A stretch of 64,000 nt of DNA from NCBI RefSeq assembly GCF_000160755.1, contig NZ_GG668583.1:73892-137891 (forward strand), read 5' to 3'. This stretch comes from Proteus mirabilis ATCC 29906 (GTDB taxonomy: Bacteria; Pseudomonadota; Gammaproteobacteria; Enterobacterales; Enterobacteriaceae). The notes beneath the pieces were generated by a model, which had not been told where the DNA came from, did not search any database, and saw only the letters and a list, made by a program, of their open reading frames with translations. Position numbers and translations under genes: made by a program. Positions 18,006 to 26,900 of the stretch are shown here, one piece after another. Each line of letters opens with the position of its first letter. The first letter of the stretch is position 1.

Positions 18006-18356
18006 ATGATGTTAGATATTGAGAGTTGTGTTGATAGCTCAGCGACAGATGATGAATTTGAAGAAATTATCATGGGGTTAATTATTAATTCAGGGCAAGC
18101 ACGAAGTATCGCTTATGCAGCGTTAAAAAAAGCGAAGCAAGGTGATTTTGCACAAGCCAAGAAAATGATGGAACAATCTCGAGCAGCATTAAATGAAGCT
18201 CATAAAATACAGACCCGCTTAATTGGTGATGATCAAGGATTGGGTAAAACGAAAGTGAGCTTGGTACTGGTGCATGCTCAAGATCATTTAATGACATCTA
18301 TGTTAGCCAGAGAGCTTGTCACAGAGCTTATCGAGTTACATGAAAAAATAAAGTAA
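18006..18356 (+). CDS. chbA: Chitobiose-specific PTS enzyme IIA
   Basis: The 116-residue all-helical IIA protein matches E. coli ChbA through [18 protein letters not shown]-like and [17 protein letters not shown] stretches; the His in LVHAQDH is the family's phosphorylation site. The start at 18006 is chosen because GAGGGGGA lies just upstream and because it gives the ChbA N-terminus; the frame remains open further upstream but that part overlaps the hairpin. It relays phosphate from HPr to ChbB. Confidence 0.95.
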   Translation: MMLDIESCVDSSATDDEFEEIIMGLIINSGQARSIAYAALKKAKQGDFAQAKKMMEQSRAALNEAHKIQTRLIGDDQGLGKTKVSLVLVHAQDHLMTSMLARELVTELIELHEKIK

Positions 18357-18361
18357 GGCGA

Positions 18362-19213
18362 ATGATGATGCACTCATTAAAAGCGCAAGCTGAAATACGC
18401 ATGGTATATGAAAACCAATTATTTAATGGTAAGAATTTTCATGTGTTTATTTATAACAAAACAGAAAGCGTCAGTGGGTTGCATCAGCATGATTATTATG
18501 AATTTACTATTGTTTTAACAGGGCGCTATTATCAAGAAATTAACGGTAAAAAGGTGTTATTAGAGCGTGGTGATTTTGTCTTTATTCCTATTGGCTCGCA
18601 TCATCAAAGTTTTTATGACTTTGGTGTAACTCGTATTTTAAATGTGGGAATAAGCAAAGCTTTTTTTGATAAACATTATCTTCCTTTATTGCCCGCTTAT
18701 TTTGTTGCTTCTCAAGTTTATGCATTAAAAAATGAGTTTCTTTCTTATATTGAATCCGTGATTAGCTCATTAAATTTCAGACATACAGAATTTAATGAAT
18801 TTATTGAAATTGTCACCTTTAATGTGGTGAATAGATTACGACATTATAGAGATGATGGTATTGAAGATGATATTCCCTTATGGCTAAAAGACGCCATTGA
18901 TGGAATGCATGATAAAAGCCGATTTGGGGAGAATGCATTAGCAAATATGGTGCAATTATCAGGAAAATCGCAAGAGTATTTAACTCGAGCAACTCGCCGT
19001 TATTATGATAAAACGCCGATGCAAATTATTCATGATATTCGAATTAATTTTGCTAAAAAACAATTAGAAATTACGAATTACTCCGTTACCGATATTGCTT
19101 TTGATGCAGGTTATAGTAGCCCGAGCTTATTTATTAAGACTTTTAAGAAGATAACATCGCTCACACCAAATAGTTATAGAAAGAATTTATACAGTATTAA
19201 AGAGACTAACTAA
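18362..19213 (+). CDS. chbR: AraC-family dual regulator of the chitobiose operon
   Basis: The 283-residue protein has an N-terminal cupin ([15 protein letters not shown] near residue 40) and a C-terminal AraC domain ([20 protein letters not shown] near 241). Length and motifs match E. coli ChbR, which represses chb without inducer and activates it with chitobiose 6-phosphate. Three consecutive ATG-type Met codons start the frame; the third (18368) has the better spacing from AAGGCG. It lies 5 bases after chbA and before the structured spacer that precedes chbF. Confidence 0.93.
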   Translation: MMMHSLKAQAEIRMVYENQLFNGKNFHVFIYNKTESVSGLHQHDYYEFTIVLTGRYYQEINGKKVLLERGDFVFIPIGSHHQSFYDFGVTRILNVGISKAFFDKHYLPLLPAYFVASQVYALKNEFLSYIESVISSLNFRHTEFNEFIEIVTFNVVNRLRHYRDDGIEDDIPLWLKDAIDGMHDKSRFGENALANMVQLSGKSQEYLTRATRRYYDKTPMQIIHDIRINFAKKQLEITNYSVTDIAFDAGYSSPSLFIKTFKKITSLTPNSYRKNLYSIKETN

Positions 19214-19220
19214 TTTATAA

Positions 19221-19320
19221 TTAAGCGTAAAAAGCAATCAATAATATCAATTGATTTTTATTAAATAGAGAGAGAAAGAAGAAAATAACGTTATTTTCTT
19301 TAGGGATTTTTACGCCTTAA
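19221..19320 (+). other. Nested inverted repeats between chbR and chbF
   Basis: The 160-base gap holds an outer inverted repeat (TTAAGCGTAAAAA, 19221-19233, with TTTTTACGCCTTAA, 19307-19320, one extra base), an inner AATCAA/TTGATT pair and a perfect 22-bp palindrome at 19279-19300 centred on AACGTT. The transcript could fold into one branched structure. No long T run follows, so complete termination is not indicated. Confidence 0.6.
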
Positions 19321-19373
19321 TTTTGCCATTAATAGACAAATAACAGCATGATTGTGCTGTATGGGAGTATTTT

Positions 19374-20726
19374 ATGAGTCATAAGTTAAAAGTGGTCACC
19401 ATTGGTGGAGGAAGTAGTTATACACCTGAATTATTAGAAGGATTTATTAAACGTTATCATGAATTGCCGATCACGGAATTATGGTTGGTTGATGTTGAAG
19501 AAGGCAAAGAAAAACTGGATATTATTTTTGCGCTTTGCCAGCGTATGATAAAAAAAGCGGGTATCCCTTTAACCATTTATAAAACACTTGATCGTCGTGA
19601 GGCATTAAAAGAGGCTGATTTCGTCACAACACAGTTGCGAGTTGGTCAATTAAAAGCAAGAGAATTGGATGAAGCCATTCCGTTAAGCCATGGTTATTTA
19701 GGCCAAGAGACCAATGGTGCCGGTGGGCTATTTAAAGGATTACGTACTATTCCGGTTATTTTTGACATTATTAAAGATGTTGAAGAAATTTGCCCTAATG
19801 CGTGGATCATAAACTTTACTAACCCTGCAGGTATGGTGACGGAAGCGGTTTATCGCCATACCAATTTTAAGAAATTTATTGGTGTTTGTAATATTCCTAT
19901 CGGTATGAAAATGTTTATTACTGATGTGCTTAAGCTAACGGAGCAAGATACGCTTTCTATTGATCTGTTTGGCTTAAATCATATGGTGTTTATTAAAGAT
20001 GTAATTGTTAACGGTCAATCCCGTTTCCCTGAATTATTAGAAGGAGTTGCTTCGGGGACGTTAACCGCAGGCTCGGTGAAAAATATTTTTGATTTACCTT
20101 TTAGTGAGGGGCTAATTCGTTCTCTTAATCTGTTGCCATGCTCTTATTTACTTTACTACTTTAAACAAAAAGAGATGTTAGCCATTGAAATGGGGGAATA
20201 CTATAAAGGTGGTGCTAGGGCTAAGGTTGTTCAGCAAGTCGAAAAACAACTGTTTGAATTGTATAAAGATCCGCATTTAAATATTAAACCTAAAGAGTTG
20301 GAATTACGTGGAGGGGCTTATTATTCTGATGCTGCTTGTGAAGTGATTAATGCGATTTATAACGATAAACAGGCGGAACATTACGTCAATATTCCTCATC
20401 ATGGTCATATTGATAATATCCCTGCAGACTGGGCAATTGAAGTGACGGCTATTTTAGGTAAAGACGGAGCCAAACCACATCCACGTTTAACCCATTTTGA
20501 TGAAAAAGTGCTGGGGCTTATTCATACTATCAAAGGGTTTGAGATCGCAGCCAGTCAAGCGGCTATTAGTGGTGAGTTTAATGATGCATTACTTGCGATG
20601 AATTTAACGCCGCTGGTACTTTCCGATAAAGATGCTGAAGTACTGACTCGTGAGATGTTATTAGCACACAAAGCGCACTTACCTAATTTTGCTCATGCGA
20701 TTGCCCAATTAGCAGCATCAAACTAA
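19374..20726 (+). CDS. chbF: 6-phospho-beta-glucosidase / chitobiose-6-phosphate hydrolase, GH4
   Basis: The 450-residue cytoplasmic enzyme begins with the NAD-binding motif VVTIGGGSSYTPELLEGFIKR of glycoside hydrolase family 4 and has GVCNIPIGM near residue 180 and GLNHMVF near 203, which carry the metal-binding Cys and His of the family. GH4 enzymes use NAD+ and a divalent metal to cleave phosphorylated disaccharides by an oxidation-elimination route. E. coli ChbF has the same length (450). It would act after ChbG has removed the acetyl group. Confidence 0.95.
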   Translation: MSHKLKVVTIGGGSSYTPELLEGFIKRYHELPITELWLVDVEEGKEKLDIIFALCQRMIKKAGIPLTIYKTLDRREALKEADFVTTQLRVGQLKARELDEAIPLSHGYLGQETNGAGGLFKGLRTIPVIFDIIKDVEEICPNAWIINFTNPAGMVTEAVYRHTNFKKFIGVCNIPIGMKMFITDVLKLTEQDTLSIDLFGLNHMVFIKDVIVNGQSRFPELLEGVASGTLTAGSVKNIFDLPFSEGLIRSLNLLPCSYLLYYFKQKEMLAIEMGEYYKGGARAKVVQQVEKQLFELYKDPHLNIKPKELELRGGAYYSDAACEVINAIYNDKQAEHYVNIPHHGHIDNIPADWAIEVTAILGKDGAKPHPRLTHFDEKVLGLIHTIKGFEIAASQAAISGEFNDALLAMNLTPLVLSDKDAEVLTREMLLAHKAHLPNFAHAIAQLAASN

Positions 20727-20763
20727 GTGATTTAGACTCAATAAATCATAAAAAGGAGACAGA

Positions 20764-21525
20764 ATGGCACATTTGTTAATTGTCAATGCCGATGATTTTG
20801 GGCTGAGTAGAGGGCAAAATTATGGCATTGTTGAATGTCATCGTCATGGCATAGTGACATCAACGACAGCGTTGGTGAATGCTGAAGGTATTGAGCATGC
20901 TGCACAATTATGCAAGGAGCTACCTCATCTTGGTGTCGGGCTTCATTTTACATTGACTATGGGACAGCCGCTGTCTCCTATCCCTTCTTTAACGCGTAAT
21001 GGGGTGTTAGGTAAATGGCTATGGCAAATGGCAGAGCAAGAGCAGTTACCTTTAGATGAGATACGAGTGGAGCTTAATGCACAATATCAGCGCTTTGTTG
21101 AGTTGTTTGGTTGTCCCCCCGACCATATAGACAGCCATCATCACGTGCATATGTTTAAACAAATTTTCCCCATCGTGGCAGAGTTTGCACAACAAAAAGC
21201 ATTACCGATACGTGTTGATAGACTGTTGGCACAAAAAGAAAGTCTTAATACTCAAGGGGTTATTAGTAGTGATGGTTTTGATAGTCAATTCTATGGTGAT
21301 GAAATCAGCCAAGCCTTATTTTTAAAGACACTGGATGACGCTAAAGCACGTGGTGAACAATCACTTGAAGTGATGACACATCCTGCTTTTATTGATAATC
21401 CTTTACGTGCGAGTGGTTACTGTTTCCAACGTTTAACGGAATTAGAGGTGTTGACGCAATCATCGTTAAAACAAGCGATTGCTGAGCGTGGATATCAATT
21501 AGGTACTTATCAAGATTTAATTTAA
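20764..21525 (+). CDS. chbG: Chitooligosaccharide deacetylase (YdjC family)
   Basis: The 253-residue protein starts [19 protein letters not shown], the metal-binding NADDFG motif of YdjC-type carbohydrate deacetylases, with the partner His residues in DSHHHVHMF near 122. ChbG removes one acetyl group from chitobiose 6-phosphate, which is needed both for ChbF cleavage and for ChbR induction. AAGGAG precedes the start. It ends the operon just before a strong terminator. Confidence 0.93.
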   Translation: MAHLLIVNADDFGLSRGQNYGIVECHRHGIVTSTTALVNAEGIEHAAQLCKELPHLGVGLHFTLTMGQPLSPIPSLTRNGVLGKWLWQMAEQEQLPLDEIRVELNAQYQRFVELFGCPPDHIDSHHHVHMFKQIFPIVAEFAQQKALPIRVDRLLAQKESLNTQGVISSDGFDSQFYGDEISQALFLKTLDDAKARGEQSLEVMTHPAFIDNPLRASGYCFQRLTELEVLTQSSLKQAIAERGYQLGTYQDLI

Positions 21526-21578
21526 TAATATTATCTCGTATTTTAAAAATATCCCAGAGTGTGTCTGTGAAATAATTT

Positions 21579-21612
21579 GCCTCTGTTATTGATAATGACA
21601 GAGGCTTTTTTT
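21579..21612 (+). terminator. Terminator of the chb operon
   Basis: GCCTCTGT and ACAGAGGC form an 8-bp stem with extra TTAT/ATGA pairing inside, followed by seven T. It lies 54 bases after chbG. Confidence 0.9.
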
Positions 21613-21633
21613 ATAATTTAATTAAATCAATAA

Positions 21634-22200
21634 TTAGAAGCTATAACCAATATTTGCAATAAAGCCATCAATAATTAATTTATTATCACTTAATTTATTC
21701 ATTTTATAACGGCTGTTTTCATAGCCAACGGAAACAGAAAGCATATCGATAGGGTTAATGGTAACACCGGCTCCCCAGCTAAAAGCATTTTTCTTGATTA
21801 TACTTTCAGGTACTTGTCTAGTATCTAAACCTTTAAATTCGATTTGAGCCATACCTGCCACACCATATACACTAATATAGTCATTGAGGCGCAAGGTTGG
21901 CCCCGCCATCACTGAATAATAGCGGGCATCAACATCTTTTATTAATTGTTTTAAAGGCTTATTTAAATCATATTCATTTTGCGCATAGGTAGCAATTGCC
22001 ATAATACCTAGCTGTTGATTGAATTCTTGACGTATAGAGAGATTACCACCGCGCATAATGCCTGATTGGCCGGCAATTTTTATTTGTGCATAACCTGCAG
22101 AAATTGTTGTTTTATCTAATGAGGTATTTTCATGTGCTTGAACGGTAGAAATAGAAAATATTCCACTGATAAATAATGCTGATAATAGTTGTTTTTTCAT
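21634..22200 (-). CDS. Outer-membrane beta-barrel protein, Ail/OmpX/PagC family
   Basis: The 188-residue protein has a Sec signal (MKKQLLSALFISGIFSISTVQA) and alternating beta-strand sequence with loops, including the conserved GVTINPIDMLSVSVGYENSRY stretch and a terminal IGYSF with the C-terminal Phe of porin-like barrels. The size fits the eight-stranded Ail/OmpX group, whose members act in adhesion, serum resistance or stress response. It stands alone, convergent with the chb operon. The exact role is not readable from sequence. Confidence 0.8.
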   Translation of the reverse strand: MKKQLLSALFISGIFSISTVQAHENTSLDKTTISAGYAQIKIAGQSGIMRGGNLSIRQEFNQQLGIMAIATYAQNEYDLNKPLKQLIKDVDARYYSVMAGPTLRLNDYISVYGVAGMAQIEFKGLDTRQVPESIIKKNAFSWGAGVTINPIDMLSVSVGYENSRYKMNKLSDNKLIIDGFIANIGYSF

Positions 22201-22345
22201 TTTTAATATCCCATTTGCTTACTATTTAGAATGGTGAATTATAGTAATGACAATTGTTTAAATTGGAATAAAAAAAGATAAATGAGATAAAATAGGTTTT
22301 TTTATATAAAAATAATAATTTATTGGCGTGTTTGTTTTTATAAAT

Positions 22346-22378
22346 AAATAGCGTTTATATCAATATAAAACGCTATTT
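22346..22378. terminator. Hairpin terminator after the SrfA-like gene
   Basis: AAATAGCGTTT and AAACGCTATTT form an 11-bp stem flanked by T-rich sequence on both strands. It lies 22 bases after the stop of the leftward gene at 22401 and upstream of the ail-like gene. Confidence 0.65.
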
Positions 22379-22400
22379 TTTATTTTATTTAATACCTAAG

Positions 22401-23096
22401 TTATTTATTTGTTGTTAGGTTATCTTGCTTATTAGTCGTATTAGTTGTAGCTGTCATCGTTGAGGTAGAGTGAGTTGCGACAGCGGTCGCTGAAGTATTA
22501 TTGATAGAAGGCGTTGTATTGATATCAAAACATCCTCTTAACCATGAGACTAAGGCAATTAAAACCAATAATAATACCAGTAACCAACGTAACCAACGGT
22601 GGCGAGTTTTTGGTGATATTTTTGCAAGCGCCGCTCCGGCAGCCGCTGCACTAGAGCCAGCAGTGACTTGTGCAACAGTCGGCGCTAAAGGTGTGGTACG
22701 AGGCCACCAAGTAATAATGGGTTTTCCATTAATGATATAGATGCTCTCTGCATCGGGTAGGGTTGAGGCGGTATCAAGCAGATGGCGCTCTTCATCGGTA
22801 ATGCGTTGCTGTGAAGCAAGTAATGCCGTTTGCTCTTTAAGATTTTTTAAATCATCATCGAGAGCATCTCTTATCTCTTGGCGTTGTTGCTCTGACAATG
22901 CATTTAATGCCACTGGCTGACCGGATAATTCACCATACCATTCAATAGTATCTTCTGCGGTTTTTTGCGGGGTTGCAAACAAGGTGTGATATTTAGCAGG
23001 AAAGTGTTGTATCAGTAACTGTATTAATTGCTGTTGATGAGCTAAGGCAAAATCAGCACGAGTGGTATTGGTTGTTAATCGTGAAATGAGATCCAT
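22401..23096 (-). CDS. Putative membrane protein with SrfA-like N-terminal region
   Basis: The 231-residue protein has a soluble N-terminal half (with ESIYIINGKPIITWWPR near 119, reminiscent of SrfA-type proteins), an Ala-rich linker, one strong membrane segment (WLLVLLLVLIALVSWL, about 171-186) preceded by basic residues and followed by Cys, and a low-complexity Thr/Ser/Asn-rich tail of about 40 residues. The topology would place the tail in the periplasm. I do not recognise its function, and the SrfA resemblance is from memory and weak. It stands alone, divergent from the methyltransferase gene. Confidence 0.6.
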   Translation of the reverse strand: MDLISRLTTNTTRADFALAHQQQLIQLLIQHFPAKYHTLFATPQKTAEDTIEWYGELSGQPVALNALSEQQRQEIRDALDDDLKNLKEQTALLASQQRITDEERHLLDTASTLPDAESIYIINGKPIITWWPRTTPLAPTVAQVTAGSSAAAAGAALAKISPKTRHRWLRWLLVLLLVLIALVSWLRGCFDINTTPSINNTSATAVATHSTSTMTATTNTTNKQDNLTTNK

Positions 23097-23530
23097 ATGA
23101 GAGTGCCTTTATTGATAGCGAAAAGAAAATTATCAATCAACATGACTATCTAATCACTATAGCGCTTTTGTGTGCAAGAAGAAATCAAGGCCGCTATTTT
23201 TTATCCTTAATAAGAACACTATTTGGGCGACGTAATAGCGGTTATTAAGCTATCTGCGCAAATTGTTTCTAGATCTTCTCTATCGTCAGTATTAGCCTAA
23301 ATTCTGTTTGCTTGGTATCCATTTTACACCTTACGATAACGCGTTTCGGTAAAAATCGATGTGAGTCAACGAAAGCCAGCTTGCCTTTGGAGAGCTAAAA
23401 ATCATTGATATAGCACATGGAGGATCTCGAAACTAAAAGGTAAGGTGGCTGACGAAGACACACAATCCCCTTCTTTTTCTCGTTTAGGGAATTTTTACCT
23501 CTCTTATGTTGATACAACAGCAGGTTTTTG
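23097..23530. other. Divergent intergenic region before the nickel operon
   Basis: This 434-base gap must hold the promoters for the SrfA-like gene and the methyltransferase-nik operon. Besides the FNR-like site at 23356-23369, I see no NikR palindrome (GTATGA...TCATAC), no recognised riboswitch and no convincing small gene. Confidence 0.5.
23356..23369 (+). promoter_or_regulatory. Possible FNR site upstream of the nickel operon
   Basis: TCGAT-GTGA-GTCAA matches TTGAT-N4-ATCAA at 8 of 10 specific positions. It lies about 160 bases before the first gene. The E. coli nik operon is activated by FNR, so the location makes sense. Confidence 0.4.
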
Positions 23531-24310
23531 ATGACAAATAAAATCGATAATAACCAATTACTTCATGATGTGACCCGTTACTGGAATATCCGCGCTGAAA
23601 GCTATAGTGCTGCCAACCAGCAAGAGTTATTAAGTGAAAAACAGCAAAAATGGCGTCAATTATTGTTAAGCCATGTCAAAGAAGGGGAGACATTAAATGT
23701 TCTTGATATCGGTACGGGGCCGGGATTCTTTGCTATTTTATTAGCGTTGTCTGGCCACCAAGTCACTGCAATTGACGCCACGTCTGGGATGTTGCTTGAG
23801 GCTAAAAATAACGCCAGCCAGCATAATGTTTCTATTAACTTTGTTTGTGGTGATGTGCAAGATCTTCCCTTTGGCGATGAACAATTTGATTTGGTCGTCA
23901 GCCGTAATGTGACATGGAATTTAAAATCACCCTGTGAGGCTTATCAAGAGTGGTTTCGCGTATTAAAACCTGGGGGAAGCTTAATTAATTTTGATGCCAA
24001 TTGGTATTTACATCTGTTTGATGATGAATATTGGCAAGGTTTTCTTGCTGATAGAGAGCGAGCGGCGCAAAAGCAAGTTGCTGATCACTATGTTAATACC
24101 GATACAAAAGAGATGGAAAGAATTGCTCGCCAATTACCATTAAGCCAAGTTAAGCGTCCACAGTGGGATATTAATACACTACTAGATATCGGTTTTATTC
24201 GTTATAGCGTGGATATTCGTATTGGTGATCACGTTTGGGATGAAGAAGAAAAAATTAATTACGGCTCAACCCCTATGTTTATGATCCATGCTCAGAAAAA
24301 TAATCGATGA
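23531..24310 (+). CDS. Class I SAM-dependent methyltransferase linked to the nickel importer
   Basis: The 259-residue cytosolic protein has the SAM-binding motif VLDIGTGPGFFAILLA near residue 58, an acidic loop AIDATSGML and post-motif CGDVQDLPFGDEQFDLVVS near 111, followed by WRVLKPGG-like WFRVLKPGGSL. It is a UbiE/YafE-type methyltransferase; the acceptor is unknown. It lies 21 bases before nikA and is probably co-transcribed. It might modify a small nickel-chelating molecule (inference), as metallophore loci often carry small modifying enzymes. The ATG at 23531 is preferred over the TTG just before it. Confidence 0.8.
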   Translation: MTNKIDNNQLLHDVTRYWNIRAESYSAANQQELLSEKQQKWRQLLLSHVKEGETLNVLDIGTGPGFFAILLALSGHQVTAIDATSGMLLEAKNNASQHNVSINFVCGDVQDLPFGDEQFDLVVSRNVTWNLKSPCEAYQEWFRVLKPGGSLINFDANWYLHLFDDEYWQGFLADRERAAQKQVADHYVNTDTKEMERIARQLPLSQVKRPQWDINTLLDIGFIRYSVDIRIGDHVWDEEEKINYGSTPMFMIHAQKNNR

Positions 24311-24331
24311 GAATGATAAAAGGAAAATAAT

Positions 24332-25909
24332 GTGAAACCTCTATTTACAGTTATTCCTACACTATTATTAACATTGGCGTGCGTATTTCCTGCTTTTGCC
24401 AATCAAAGTAATAATATATTGGATTATGCCAGTACAAAAGATATCCGTGATATTAACCCCCATCTTTATTCCGGTGAAATGGCTGCACAAAACATGGTAT
24501 TTGAACCCTTGGTTTTAAATACCGATAAGGGTGTTGCACCTTATTTAGCACAACGCTGGGAAATTTCTCCGGATGGTAAAAGTTATACCTTTTTCTTGCG
24601 CCAAGACGTTACATTTAGTGATGGCGAACCTTTTAATGCGCAAGCGGTAAAACTTAATATTGAGGCTGTATTAGATAATTATCAGCGTCATGCATGGCTA
24701 GAATTGGTACGTCAAATCGACAGTGTCGAGGTTATCGATCAGTATACTGTTAAGCTAAATTTAAAAAATCCCTATTATCCAACCTTAACTGAACTTGGCT
24801 TAACTCGCCCATTTCGTTTTATTTCACCTAAATCATTTATTAACGGTAAAACTAAAACAGGGGTGAGTCATTATATTGGTACGGGGCCTTGGGTGCTCAC
24901 GGAACATAAGAAAGATCAATATGCTGAATTTAAGGTTAACCCTCATTATTGGGGGCAAAAACCAGCATTAACTGGGGTGATGTGGCGAGTGATCCCCGAT
25001 AGACAGACAATGCTATTATCCTTACAAAAAGGAGATATTCAGCTAATTTTTGGTGCAGATGGCGACATGTTAGATATGGACTCTTTTGACGCATTAATGG
25101 CATCTGATAAATTTAAAACACAAATGAGTGCACCTATTGCTTCTCGTGCTATTGTGCTCAACAGTAGTCGCCCTATTACTTCAAGCCAAAAAGTACGCCA
25201 AGCATTAGAGTATGCCGTTGATAAAGAAGGGATTGCTCAAGGTATTTTAGCGGGAAGTGAAAAAGTCGCTGATACATTAATGGCAAGAAGTGTACCTTAT
25301 TGCGATTTTGATTCACCAACTTATATTTATCAACCGGAAAAAGCTGCCTCGTTATTAGAAGAGGAAGGCTGGCTATTACCTGCGGGTAAAACAGTGCGTG
25401 AAAAACAGGGAAAACCGTTGCAGTTATTGCTCTCTTATAATGTGAATAATGCGGTTGAAAAAGAGATAGCCGAACTATTGCAAGATGATTTTAAGAAAAT
25501 TGGCGTTGCACTGACGGTATTAGGGGAAGAGAAACAGGCCTTTTTAGATAGACAGAAAAGTGGTGATTTCGATTTACAGTATTCTCTTTCGTGGGGAACA
25601 CCTTACGATCCCGCCTCTTTTGTCTCATCCTTTAGAATTCCAGCTCATGCTGATTACCAGGGACAGAAAGGGTTAGCCAATAAAGCACAATTAGATGCGA
25701 TGATTGGCGAGTTGTTGATTACGCCAGATGAACATCGCCGTCAGACATTATATCAACGCTTATTTACCTCATTAGCGGAGCAAGCCGTCTATATACCATT
25801 AACCTATTCGCGTACTAAAGCGATTTACCGTAGTGAATTGGAAAACGTTGGTTTTAATCCATCTCAATATGAAATACCTTTTGAAAAGATGCGTTTTAAA
25901 GCCGAATAA
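24332..25909 (+). CDS. nikA: Nickel ABC transporter, periplasmic binding protein
   Basis: The 525-residue protein has a Sec signal (MKPLFTVIPTLLLTLACVFPAFA) and is strongly similar to E. coli NikA throughout, including QNMVFEPLV, RQRHAWLEL-like QRHAWLELVRQID, GTGPWVL and FDLQYSLSWGTPYDP. The His in PAHADYQGQ aligns with the region of the Ni-coordinating His416 of E. coli NikA (alignment from memory). It delivers Ni(II), probably as a chelate, to NikBC; in Proteus-like bacteria nickel is needed for urease and hydrogenases. The start codon is GTG, preceded by AAAAGGAAAA. Confidence 0.88.
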   Translation: MKPLFTVIPTLLLTLACVFPAFANQSNNILDYASTKDIRDINPHLYSGEMAAQNMVFEPLVLNTDKGVAPYLAQRWEISPDGKSYTFFLRQDVTFSDGEPFNAQAVKLNIEAVLDNYQRHAWLELVRQIDSVEVIDQYTVKLNLKNPYYPTLTELGLTRPFRFISPKSFINGKTKTGVSHYIGTGPWVLTEHKKDQYAEFKVNPHYWGQKPALTGVMWRVIPDRQTMLLSLQKGDIQLIFGADGDMLDMDSFDALMASDKFKTQMSAPIASRAIVLNSSRPITSSQKVRQALEYAVDKEGIAQGILAGSEKVADTLMARSVPYCDFDSPTYIYQPEKAASLLEEEGWLLPAGKTVREKQGKPLQLLLSYNVNNAVEKEIAELLQDDFKKIGVALTVLGEEKQAFLDRQKSGDFDLQYSLSWGTPYDPASFVSSFRIPAHADYQGQKGLANKAQLDAMIGELLITPDEHRRQTLYQRLFTSLAEQAVYIPLTYSRTKAIYRSELENVGFNPSQYEIPFEKMRFKAE

Positions 25910-25933
25910 CCGATTAATTTAAGAGGTTACTTC

Positions 25934-25960
25934 AATATGGCACTGATCCGGTGCCATATT
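25934..25960 (+). other. Intercistronic hairpin nikA-nikB
   Basis: AATATGGCAC and GTGCCATATT form a perfect 10-bp stem with a 7-base loop, starting 24 bases after the nikA stop and ending 11 bases before the nikB ATG. There is no T run. Such hairpins often protect the 3' end of a binding-protein message and lower expression of the permease genes. Confidence 0.7.
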
Positions 25961-25971
25961 GGTTAAAGCAG

Positions 25972-26898
25972 ATGTTACGTTATCTATGTTGGCGCCTATT
26001 GGCGATATTGCCACTAGTGTTGATTATTTCGTTTATTGCCTTTGTTTTGCTGAATTTAGCACCGTCTGATCCGGCAGAAGTGGCTTTGCGTGTTAACGAA
26101 ATTGTACCGACGCCCGAAGCGATTGAAGGTATGCGCCGTGAGCTTGGTTTAGATAAGCCTTTTTTCACACGCTACTTTTTATGGCTTTTAGCGGGATTTC
26201 AACTGGATTTTGGCACCTCTTTTTTGACCCGAAAACCGGTGATACAAGAGATGTTAACTGCTCTCCCCCCCACGCTTTGGTTAGCGGCTACCGCATTATT
26301 ATTTACGCTTATTATCGCGTTACCTTTAGCCTTATGGTGTGTGGCAAAACCACATAGCTTGATAGACAAAAGTATTCGGCTGATTGTTTTTGTGTTAACC
26401 GCAATTCCTAATTATTGGTTAGGGTTGTTGTTAATTTGGGCGGTGGCGGTTCATTTAGATTGGTTACCTGTCAGTGGTATGTTGACACCACAATCGGTCA
26501 TTTTACCGGCATTTGCACTCTCTTTAGGTTATATCGGCACTTATTTACGTTTGTTACGGGGCGCAATGCTTAATCAATGGCATCAGCCTTATGTATTTTA
26601 TGCCCGAACAAGAGGATTACCTGATAAGCTGATTTTGCGTCGCCATATATTACGTAATTCACTCGCTTCTGCGCTGACGGCGCTAGGAATGAGTATTCCG
26701 AAACTTATCGCGGGCACGGTCGTGATCGAGAATATTTTTGCATGGCCTGGGGTGGGGCGACTGTGTATTAGTGCCATATTTGGACGCGATTATCCGATGA
26801 TACAAGCTTATATTTTAATGATGTCATTGTTATTTCTCTTTTTTAATTTTCTGATAGATATCATTCAGATGAAAGTCGATCCTCGTCTAAGGCGGTAA
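25972..26898 (+). CDS. nikB: Nickel ABC transporter permease
   Basis: The 308-residue permease has about six membrane segments, the N-terminal MLRYLCWRLLAILPLVL pattern of NikB, and the binding-protein-dependent permease loop ending in RRHILRNSLASALTALG near 225 with NIFAWPGVGR near 258. The ATG at 25972 gives the NikB N-terminus; an upstream GTG lies inside the hairpin and has no ribosome site. It forms the inner-membrane channel with NikC. Confidence 0.87.
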   Translation: MLRYLCWRLLAILPLVLIISFIAFVLLNLAPSDPAEVALRVNEIVPTPEAIEGMRRELGLDKPFFTRYFLWLLAGFQLDFGTSFLTRKPVIQEMLTALPPTLWLAATALLFTLIIALPLALWCVAKPHSLIDKSIRLIVFVLTAIPNYWLGLLLIWAVAVHLDWLPVSGMLTPQSVILPAFALSLGYIGTYLRLLRGAMLNQWHQPYVFYARTRGLPDKLILRRHILRNSLASALTALGMSIPKLIAGTVVIENIFAWPGVGRLCISAIFGRDYPMIQAYILMMSLLFLFFNFLIDIIQMKVDPRLRR

Positions 26899-26900
26899 CA

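Noticed and set aside
23417-23443. Eight-codon leader-like frame upstream of the methyltransferase
   Set aside because: It has no ribosome-binding site, no meaningful codon run and no following attenuator.
23341-23460. B12-box-like string AGCCAGCTTGCC, suggesting a cobalamin riboswitch before the nickel operon
   Set aside because: The middle of the B12 box is missing and the conserved upstream elements (CCGCNACTG and others) are absent.
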